Below are positions 1 to 5,894 of a stretch of DNA of 6,347 nucleotides, piece after piece (positions within the stretch are counted from its first letter, which is position 1; every line of letters starts with the position of its first letter). The position numbers were made by a program, and so were the translations under genes. Origin of the DNA: a bacterium (lineage in GTDB: Bacteria; Chlamydiota; Chlamydiia; Chlamydiales; JAFEGQ01); NCBI GenBank assembly GCA_021809305.1, contig JAKBAF010000080.1:1-6347 (forward strand), written 5' to 3'. A model generated the notes under the pieces. It was not told where the DNA came from. It made no database searches and saw nothing but the letters and a program-made list of their open reading frames with translations.

Positions 1-63
1 TTATGGAACGGACATTTAGCAGTAGACTCCGATATGGAGTGCTGCACTCCCGTGCAGCTTTAG
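1..63 (+). other. Possible 3' end of an upstream gene (20 codons, then TAG)
   Basis: Frame 1 is open from the left edge to a TAG at 61-63 and would encode a tail ending in CTPVQL. Frame 3 is also open from the edge to a TAA at 93-95, so the frame cannot be decided from this stretch. I recognise neither peptide. The segment is also full of inverted repeats (26-58), so it may be non-coding. Sequence to the left of the window would settle this. Confidence 0.2.
41..58 (+). terminator. Terminator-like hairpin upstream of the NifS-like gene
   Basis: A perfect 7-bp inverted repeat (GCTGCAC at 41-47, GTGCAGC at 52-58) encloses a TCCC loop and is followed by TTTAGTTCT. The stem is GC-rich, but the T-tract is short and interrupted. 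It could end transcription of an upstream gene or attenuate read-through into the NifS-like gene. Its left arm overlaps another possible stem (36-42 with 44-50), so the two folds exclude each other. No fold energy was calculated. Confidence 0.3.
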
Positions 64-66
64 TTC

Positions 67-84
67 TGGCCACGCCTGTGGCCA
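67..84 (+). repeat. Perfect inverted repeat in the leader of the NifS-like gene
   Basis: TGGCCAC (67-73) and GTGGCCA (78-84) form a perfect 7-bp stem with a GCCT tetraloop, 35 bases before the NifS-like start codon. No T-run follows directly; a run of six T lies at 104-109. It could be an RNA hairpin in the leader, part of a terminator region, or an operator. The function is unknown. Confidence 0.35.
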
Positions 85-119
85 CCATTCGTTAACACCC
101 AAATTTTTTCACAGCCCCT

Positions 120-1280
120 ATGAGCCGCATCTACCTCGATAACCACCAAGCGACCCAGCCATCGCGCGCCTCCATCAAAGCTATGGCCCCCTTCCTGACA
201 GAGCTCTGGGGCAGCCCAACCGCCCCCCATCCGATGGGTGAGGAGCTCCTCACGGCCATGACCGCGGCCTACGACTCCATCTACGACCTCCTTGGGGCAA
301 AAGCCACGGACTCCTTTATCTTCACCTCCTCGGGCGCAGAAGCTGTGAACCATGTCGCCCTTGCCACCTACCTCGATCGCATCCGCGGCACAGGCAGAAA
401 CCACCTCCTCACCTCAACGCTTGGCGAAGCGCCGATTATTCTTGCCTACGAGCGGCTGGAGCAGTTGGGCTGCAAAACAGCCATGGTAGCGGTTAACGAG
501 AATGGCGTTATCACGCTAAAGGCCTTAGAAGAGGCAATCACCCCTCGAACAGCCCTCCTATCACTCTCTTGGGCCAATGCCCTGACAGGTGTTATCCAAC
601 CGGTTGCCGAACTCGCAGAGCTCTGCCGCATGCGCGGTATCTGGTTCCACCTCGATGCGACCCATATTCTGGGCAAAATTCCCTTTGACCTAGACGAGAT
701 CGCCCCCGACCTTCTCTCTTTTAGTGGAGAGGCGCTCCATGCGCCACGAGGTACAGGCGGCCTCTGGATCCGCTCAGGCCTCAGATTAAGCCCTCTCATA
801 CTTGGTGGAAATGAGCAAGATGGCCAAAGGGGTGGCCCATTTAGCCCCGCTCTATTAGCTGCGCTTGGGGTCGCTGCGCGCGAGGCAAAAGAGGCGCAAG
901 AAGGGGTTACCACAGAGACCGCCCGCCTGCGCGATCACCTTGTGTCAGAACTTCTTGCAATACCCAGAGCACACGGCTTCTTTCAGAGCGCAGAGCGCCT
1001 GCCCACAACAGCTGTCCTCTCCTTTCCTGGCGTTGTTAGCGACGCCCTTCTCTACACGCTAGCACGAGAGGGGGTGCTTGCAAGCTTTGGAGGTGGCTCC
1101 TACCAAAACCTCTCCCTCCAGCTTGAAGCATCAGGGGTCCCTAGCCTTCTTGCTAACTGCGCCATCGCGCTCACCCTCTCACGCTTCACTACAGAGGATG
1201 AGGTTAGGCGCGCTGTTGAGATCATCACCCGCTCCGTTAGCCGCCTAAGATTCTACAGCCAAGCACTCATCCCCACGTAA
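120..1280 (+). CDS. nifS: NifS/IscS-like class V aminotransferase-fold protein, probably catalytically inactive
   Basis: The protein has 386 residues, normal for cysteine desulfurases, which use PLP to move sulfur from cysteine to an active-site Cys. Family landmarks seen: YLDN near the start (residues 5-8), TSSGAEAVN (69-77), N153 in NALTGVIQP, FHLDATHILGK (176-186, cofactor Asp D179), SFSGEALHAPRGTGGLW (200-216), and SRFTTEDEV near the end. Aligned by eye to IscS, key residues are replaced: the PLP Lys of the S-x-H-K motif is A205 and its His is E204; the PLP-stacking His is E103; the Thr of GATE is E74; the catalytic Cys loop reads SFGGGSYQN with S327; the substrate Arg is A350. The frame is unbroken, which argues against a decaying pseudogene. 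The start is fixed by the standard distance to YLDN, although no Shine-Dalgarno sequence is visible (CACAGCCCCT precedes the ATG). It probably shares a transcript with the NifU-like gene. Fold assignment is confident; inactivity is inferred. Confidence 0.9.
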   Translation: MSRIYLDNHQATQPSRASIKAMAPFLTELWGSPTAPHPMGEELLTAMTAAYDSIYDLLGAKATDSFIFTSSGAEAVNHVALATYLDRIRGTGRNHLLTSTLGEAPIILAYERLEQLGCKTAMVAVNENGVITLKALEEAITPRTALLSLSWANALTGVIQPVAELAELCRMRGIWFHLDATHILGKIPFDLDEIAPDLLSFSGEALHAPRGTGGLWIRSGLRLSPLILGGNEQDGQRGGPFSPALLAALGVAAREAKEAQEGVTTETARLRDHLVSELLAIPRAHGFFQSAERLPTTAVLSFPGVVSDALLYTLAREGVLASFGGGSYQNLSLQLEASGVPSLLANCAIALTLSRFTTEDEVRRAVEIITRSVSRLRFYSQALIPT

Positions 1281-1298
1281 AAAAAAGTCGGTTAAAAA

Positions 1299-2102
1299 AT
1301 GGCTCGCGCTGCCCTCACCAAACCCTTTCCCTGGGCCCTCTACAGTCGCAAACTCGCCCGCCACATCGATACGCCTCGCTTTGCCGGCACCATTGCGCAC
1401 GACCCCTCCGCTGATCGGCTCGTCCGTCTTACCACCGGCCGCGGGGGAGATGTCGCTCTCGGCAATGCCGTAATACTCTACTGGCTAGTGGATGAGCTAG
1501 ATGGCGTGATCGCCGATGCCAAATTCCAAGTCTTTGGACAATCTGCGCTTATCGGCGCAGCTGACACCGCCTGCGAGCTCCTGCTCGGCAAGACGATCTC
1601 CCAAGCCGCGCGCCTCTCCCATGACCTCATCGATAGGCATCTTCGCGACAAGCCAGACGTCCCAGCCTTTCCGAAAGAGACCCTCGCCCATCTCAACCTC
1701 GTCCTTGATGCCATCTTCGATGCTGCTGCAAGCTGCTCCGACATCGCACCAGATGCCCCCTATATCTCTCCTACTCCCCTTGATTTCGGTGAGAGCCTGC
1801 CCGGCGGCTATCCAGGCTTTGATACCCTGTCAAAGCGAGAGCAACTCTCCCTCATCGAATCGACACTTGATGAGCACATCCGCCCCTTCATTGAACTTGA
1901 CGATGGGGGTATTGAGCTCATCGATCTTATCCAAAATCGCGAACTGATTATCGCCTACAAAGGCTCTTGCACGACCTGCCACTCCTCCACAGGCGCAACC
2001 CTTAACGCGATCCAGCAGGGACTGCGCGCGAAAGTTCACCCCGATCTTCTCGTCACCCCTCACCTGGACAGCCTCGATCTCAACTACGGCGAGGTGCCTT
2101 AA
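1299..2102 (+). CDS. nifU: NifU-like protein: IscU-type N-domain without scaffold cysteines plus Nfu C-domain with CxxC
   Basis: The protein has 267 residues and two recognisable domains, with no cysteine-rich ferredoxin domain between them as in nitrogen-fixer NifU. Residues about 25-140 resemble IscU/NifU_N (TPRFAG, GRGGDVALGN, ADAKFQVFGQSALIGAA, LLGKTI). The three Fe-S ligand cysteines appear replaced: Gly at 50 just before D51, Q81 in FGQSA, and about H131. The residue-131 alignment is the least certain. Residues about 182-250 match the Nfu domain (RPFIELDDGGIELIDL, then GSCTTCHSST) and keep C224 and C227, which in Nfu proteins bind a 4Fe-4S cluster between two subunits. The linker 141-180 is poor in motifs. 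The likely role is an Fe-S carrier working through the C-terminal domain, possibly partnered by the preceding NifS-like protein. It starts 18 bases after that gene, with no clear ribosome-binding site. The TAA stop interlocks with the stop of the opposing gene. Confidence 0.88.
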   Translation: MARAALTKPFPWALYSRKLARHIDTPRFAGTIAHDPSADRLVRLTTGRGGDVALGNAVILYWLVDELDGVIADAKFQVFGQSALIGAADTACELLLGKTISQAARLSHDLIDRHLRDKPDVPAFPKETLAHLNLVLDAIFDAAASCSDIAPDAPYISPTPLDFGESLPGGYPGFDTLSKREQLSLIESTLDEHIRPFIELDDGGIELIDLIQNRELIIAYKGSCTTCHSSTGATLNAIQQGLRAKVHPDLLVTPHLDSLDLNYGEVP

Positions 2103-5100
2103 AGTGAATTTTTAATATCTTCTGAGGGAAACCCCCCTCCAATTACACCCAGCATCACCTCAATACCCTGGTACAGATAGACCTCCATCTCCGCTCGCAA
2201 GGCGAGCCTCCCCTGTCGGCACATCTCATGTTCCAGATTGTGGCGGTCTTTTATATGAATCCAGCCCTCCTCCTCTCCAAAGAGTGCCATCTCCTTTTTG
2301 CCCTGCTTATAAAGCCGATGAATGAGGTCGAGTAGAGGCGACCGATCACCCTTCTTCCCCTTTAGGCCGCCATTTGGTCTATTTAACCAGCGACGCGCAT
2401 TCGATAGCCAACCAAAATGAGGCTTTTCGAGGTTGGGAAGCCTTTCTATCACCTGCTTAACCTTCTCGTTACAGGCCATATATTGTGGGGCGCGACGAAG
2501 ATGGGTATTGAGTATGAGAGGAGTATTGCAATAGAGAAAAGAGCCGGAACCCTCCGCCATCTGGCAATTAAGAATGTGCCGCCCACTTACGTCGTAGAGG
2601 GGAAGGTAAGCCAGATGGGCCAAATGGCAGGATATCACCCCCCGAACAACAAGGAGAAGCCCATTAACGCCTCCTTGAATGGGAGAGGAGAGGGGGTGAA
2701 GGGCGAGATCTTCCTCCTTTTGGAGCTCAAAGAGAGAAAGAAGTTGATCCAGCTGGTCGGCTAAATCTCCCAAAAGTCCTTTAAAAAGTTTGCCACGCCA
2801 GCTCTCCCCCTCCTCCGATTCATAGACAGAACCTCGATCAAGCAGATCAATTGTACGCCGAGCGTAGAGGAGAGCTAATCGTGCCGTTTCGGGTGAGGTC
2901 ACTCGAGCTGGCAGCATTCTAATGTTATCACCTGCTATTTCCTCATCTACTGGCCTCAGTCTCTCTTCCGCTCCTGGAATGGGATCGGTCAACCCCTCTT
3001 CTTGGTCAAAGAGGCCGCTGCTCTCAAAGTCAAGGTGGAACTCCTCGCAAGGACCAAGATCGAGCAGCCACTTGTTTAAGCCACGAATTGCGGATAGCGC
3101 CGCATTAATATAATTGTTTTTTAATTTTTTGTGAATCTCCCCCATAAGTACGCTATTATTTTGCCTATAGACAGTTGTGAGGCTATCAAGCAAGCGAATA
3201 AAGTCTGAGGATGCCTGGCTGTACTCAGGCTGCTTTAAAGATTCTTCCACAAAACGGTAGTGAAGCAGCTTATTCGACAGATCCATTTTGGCGATGAGCG
3301 GACCCAGAGGCAAGAGAGCCTTCTCAAGGTTAGATGCCCCGCTATGAGCTGCCACTTGTCTAAGAGCATTGTAGAGCGGCGCGAGATTGTGGCGAAGATC
3401 AGGCACCCTCTCAATGTTTGCCGGAAAGAGCTGCCTAATCGAGTGGCCCTGATCGCATCTGGCGGGCAGCAGCACCAAGGCACGCAAAAGCGCCGACTCA
3501 AGCAGGCGGCGAATGGCATCGAGCGATGCCCTGGCCTGATCGTAGCGCGGCGCCCCACAAGCGGCACCTCCGTAATGGATATCGAAGAGAGAGAGAAGGG
3601 CAAACTCCATGTCGCACTTGCTCATCCTCAACATCCTTTCGCGCAGGACCTCATCAAATTTCCCTTGTACCGCTATGCCTAACTGACGGTTGCTTTTCAA
3701 AAGCTCATCCAGGGTACTGAGAAGGCTCGTCTCATTGCCCTTTATTTTTCTTCTCCGACGCCGTCCGCTTGATGCGGCTATCCTATCTGGAGATGGGGCA
3801 GCTACTTCATTTTTGGAGTGAGCGGGCATCATTGATGGCCGGGAGACCCGTTTGCGCACTCCCAAGCTATTCGAATCGCTCCTTTCCGGCTCAGATTTAA
3901 GAGGATGTGCTCGCCGCACCTGCTCTCTATTTTCCTCGACCTTACTCTTACGGGACGGAGATTTAAGCGCCTTCTTGGCATGATTCAATCGCTTAACCAC
4001 CTCAGCCTTTGCGCCCTCCTTCAAAACCACCCGATTGATAAGTGGGAAGAAGATCCCAAAGATGGAGTCCTCAAGAATGCCTGCCAACTTAAAAACGCTG
4101 AAGGCAGAACCTGGAATGGGATTACAGCTCTCCTCTTCCTCGTTTTTGCTCCACTCATCAATTGCTTGATCTTGATCCAAGAGAGCGCTTTGACCTAAAC
4201 CAATGAGCGGAGAGGAAATACTAAGGATATGAGAAAAGAGTGTAAGATGACCTTCTCCTCTTTGCTCGTCAAGAGCAAGGTAGCTAGCTTGAAGTCGGGG
4301 ATAGAGTTCTTCCCAAGCGCCCATCACCCTTGCCAACGCTGGGGCCACTCGCCTCCCCAGACAGCTACCACTATCACCAAGGCTCGCCTCAGCTGCCGCC
4401 TCCCTCACCAAGGGGTAACCCTCAAGAAATGCCCGCGCCGCCAGCTTAAGATGGGGTAGAAGATCTGGTACAGTCTCTAAAGTTAAATCGTAAACTATAA
4501 GGTTGTATTCATAGACAATTGTCGTAATTCCTGCGTGCACTCCTCCTTTAAAGGCCCAGAAGCAATCTTTAAAGAAAGCGTCACTTGACTCTACACCGTC
4601 CATTTTTTTGCACTGCTGCATTAGCTGAAGAAAAAGCAGCTGACTATTACGGGCAATTTGTCGAAATTCCGGCGCCCGAAGCCCAAGCGAAGCTAGACAA
4701 AACTCCTCATTTTGAACCTCTCCTAGAAGCTCGTTTAGGCGCTGAAGCATGTCTTTCCACTTATGAAAAGCTGGTTGCATTATCGCCCATGCTTCCCGCA
4801 CCCGCTCGTTCTTTGGCCTCTCTCCTCCTTCAAAAGTTGAAAGAAAATAGATGTAGGCTTCGCAGCGCCGCTGCAAGAGAGCTAGCTGGTCCTGAGGCTT
4901 CAAATGGCTCCGATCGTAACTAAAGAGAAGCAAGTCACCCATATTAGAAAGGAGCGCTGTAAGCTGGCGCAGTTTGGCAATCAACTTGGATATCTGAGAC
5001 CGTCCTTTGAAAGCCGCCTCTAAAGTATCGATGCCGTCCCGAAGGTTGGCTACTGTCGTCTCGTCATGGAAGGACTGCCTCTCTCTTTTCAGGGCTTCCT

Positions 5101-5587
5101 CAACTTCTTGCGGGGGGCGCAAATCAAGGAAAGTGATCCCCTTCCAAAAGGATAGAGCGAAGCTGATGGAATAGTGAAATAGACAGCTAGCCACCAGATG
5201 GCTCGCAGCAAAAAGTTCACTCTCCTTCTTTCTATAATAGTTGAAAACAAAGAGAGGCTCCAGTTCCACTCGAGCGATATCATCCCGTGGGCCAGCTTTT
5301 TCAGCGAGAAGGCTTCGCACTTTGTTATCTGTTGCGAACGCCCTAAAGGCAATAAAAATGGAGTCCAAAATAAGAGGCCCGTAGGGAATGGAGCCGTCTT
5401 TTACGCCATCATTGATACGGTGTATGAGCCGAAGCGCGTCTTGAGGAGGTGATGCCTCTTTTGGCTGTAGAATCACGCCGTTGGCGAGCTGAAAAACCTT
5501 GCTCTCTGTCTGCCCCAGGCGCGCATTTTGTGGAATTTGGCCTACTGGTAGCAAAGGCGGGCGAGCGAGAGTTCTTCTTGTTTCCAT
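2099..5587 (-). CDS. Very large unrecognised protein (1162 residues), mostly helical, with a basic central linker
   Basis: I do not recognise this protein. The start METRRTLARP was chosen because AGGAGA lies 5 bases upstream; an in-frame ATG 19 codons earlier (5642-5644) lacks such a site. No signal peptide or clear membrane helix is evident, though there are moderately hydrophobic stretches (around residues 110-140, and LLLVVRGVIS in the C-terminal part). The sequence is leucine-rich and charged, with many likely amphipathic helices. A polar, Ser/Pro/Lys/Arg-rich, probably disordered linker at about 542-618 separates two helical halves; it contains RKRVSRPS and ends in a basic cluster (R609-R613, K614, K616). 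A PIPG motif preceded by acidic residues occurs once in each half (490-493 and 869-872). The frame is unbroken over 3.5 kb, so the gene is real. It is transcribed toward the NifU-like gene and away from the response regulator. A cytosolic structural protein or a secreted effector are both possible; nothing here decides between them. Confidence 0.85.
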   Translation of the reverse strand: METRRTLARPPLLPVGQIPQNARLGQTESKVFQLANGVILQPKEASPPQDALRLIHRINDGVKDGSIPYGPLILDSIFIAFRAFATDNKVRSLLAEKAGPRDDIARVELEPLFVFNYYRKKESELFAASHLVASCLFHYSISFALSFWKGITFLDLRPPQEVEEALKRERQSFHDETTVANLRDGIDTLEAAFKGRSQISKLIAKLRQLTALLSNMGDLLLFSYDRSHLKPQDQLALLQRRCEAYIYFLSTFEGGERPKNERVREAWAIMQPAFHKWKDMLQRLNELLGEVQNEEFCLASLGLRAPEFRQIARNSQLLFLQLMQQCKKMDGVESSDAFFKDCFWAFKGGVHAGITTIVYEYNLIVYDLTLETVPDLLPHLKLAARAFLEGYPLVREAAAEASLGDSGSCLGRRVAPALARVMGAWEELYPRLQASYLALDEQRGEGHLTLFSHILSISSPLIGLGQSALLDQDQAIDEWSKNEEEESCNPIPGSAFSVFKLAGILEDSIFGIFFPLINRVVLKEGAKAEVVKRLNHAKKALKSPSRKSKVEENREQVRRAHPLKSEPERSDSNSLGVRKRVSRPSMMPAHSKNEVAAPSPDRIAASSGRRRRRKIKGNETSLLSTLDELLKSNRQLGIAVQGKFDEVLRERMLRMSKCDMEFALLSLFDIHYGGAACGAPRYDQARASLDAIRRLLESALLRALVLLPARCDQGHSIRQLFPANIERVPDLRHNLAPLYNALRQVAAHSGASNLEKALLPLGPLIAKMDLSNKLLHYRFVEESLKQPEYSQASSDFIRLLDSLTTVYRQNNSVLMGEIHKKLKNNYINAALSAIRGLNKWLLDLGPCEEFHLDFESSGLFDQEEGLTDPIPGAEERLRPVDEEIAGDNIRMLPARVTSPETARLALLYARRTIDLLDRGSVYESEEGESWRGKLFKGLLGDLADQLDQLLSLFELQKEEDLALHPLSSPIQGGVNGLLLVVRGVISCHLAHLAYLPLYDVSGRHILNCQMAEGSGSFLYCNTPLILNTHLRRAPQYMACNEKVKQVIERLPNLEKPHFGWLSNARRWLNRPNGGLKGKKGDRSPLLDLIHRLYKQGKKEMALFGEEEGWIHIKDRHNLEHEMCRQGRLALRAEMEVYLYQGIEVMLGVIGGGFPSEDIKNSL

Positions 5588-5592
5588 CTTTC

Positions 5593-5598
5593 TCTCCT
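5593..5598 (-). promoter_or_regulatory. Ribosome-binding site fixing the start of the 1162-residue protein
   Basis: On the minus strand the sequence reads TCAGGAGAGAAAG directly before ATG (5587-5585). AGGAGA ends 5 bases before the start codon, an ideal Shine-Dalgarno arrangement. This favours the METRRT start over the upstream in-frame ATG at 5644-5642. Confidence 0.7.
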
Positions 5599-5858
5599 GA
5601 TTCAATTGGCAGAGAATTAAGCATGGAATCCGATAAAAGTACACCTATTTTGGCGCACACGCTTGCGCATCTCCTTGAAAAAGTAGATTTAATACTGGTC
5701 GATTGGCCTTGTTCTCCCTGGGAGAGGTAAGTTTAATTGCCACAATTGCAAAGAGTATTCACGAAAAATAGCCTCTTCCCCATAGTCATTTGTATGTGAT
5801 CGGAGTGTGGAAGGGCGTATCCCCTCTCATTCTTGTCTTGGTGGGAGGCTGCCATTAG

Positions 5859-5894
5859 ATGGCTGCAGGCAAACATCGGAGAGAGAGAGCATGA
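5859..5894 (+). CDS. Possible 11-residue leader peptide overlapping the response-regulator start
   Basis: ATG at 5859 opens a short frame encoding MAAGKHRRERA and ending in TGA at 5892-5894. That stop overlaps the response-regulator ATG (5891-5893) as ATGA, the usual geometry of translational coupling. A good Shine-Dalgarno candidate, GGGAGG (5843-5848), sits 10 bases upstream, and an in-frame TAG (5856-5858) directly precedes the start, so the frame cannot be longer. The peptide is strongly basic. Frames this short arise often by chance, and the GA-rich run that supplies its Arg/Glu codons also serves as the ribosome-binding site of the next gene. Confidence 0.25.
   Translation: MAAGKHRRERA
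5878..5889 (+). promoter_or_regulatory. GA-repeat ribosome-binding site of the response regulator
   Basis: GGAG at 5878-5881 continues as a GA dinucleotide run up to 5889, just before ATG at 5891. Several registers of the repeat can pair with the anti-Shine-Dalgarno sequence. The GGAG core lies 9 bases from the start codon. It supports the MSQKQKILLIEDEED start. Confidence 0.65.

Larger units (their letters stand above)
5588..5890. other. Divergent intergenic region between the large gene and the response regulator
   Basis: These 303 bases must carry the promoters for both divergent genes, unless the large gene is read from further right. I found no convincing -35/-10 pair on either strand. 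Weak elements seen: TTGCAA with a 17-base spacer to TAGCCT (+ strand, about 5745-5773), a direct repeat AATTGC/AATTGC (5735-5740, 5744-5749), an inverted repeat GCGCA/TGCGC (5653-5657, 5664-5668), and GCCAT-TAG-ATGGC (5851-5863). A 35-codon open frame (5623-5730, +) has only a weak AGAG upstream and is not called as a gene. Confidence 0.6.

Noticed and set aside
446..913. Long open frame antisense to the NifS-like gene (155 codons)
   Set aside because: It lies wholly inside a well-supported gene, its translation is rich in Ser/Arg/Pro as expected of an antisense shadow in GC-rich DNA, and it has no recognisable motif.
120..2102. A nitrogen-fixation gene cluster
   Set aside because: NifU here lacks the central ferredoxin domain and no nitrogenase or nif regulatory gene is present. 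The names reflect family membership only.
2124..2139. Inverted repeat GAGGG/CCCTC just past the NifU-like stop, considered as a terminator
   Set aside because: The stem is only 5 bp, no T-run follows on the + strand (CAATTAC), and the bases encode the conserved-looking C-terminal end of the opposing protein.
2417..2764. Plus-strand open frame of 115 codons inside the large gene
   Set aside because: It is antisense to a continuous 1162-codon frame with a good ribosome-binding site, and the translation shows no family features.
4585..4923. Plus-strand open frame of 112 codons with a plausible-looking Ala/Leu-rich translation
   Set aside because: Helix-coding sequence read antisense often gives Leu/Ala-rich frames. 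It is embedded in the large gene with no own context or clear ribosome-binding site.
5735..5749. Direct repeat AATTGC/AATTGC considered as a PhoB-type operator
   Set aside because: The repeat period is 9 bases rather than the 11 of pho boxes, and the sequence does not resemble the pho box consensus.
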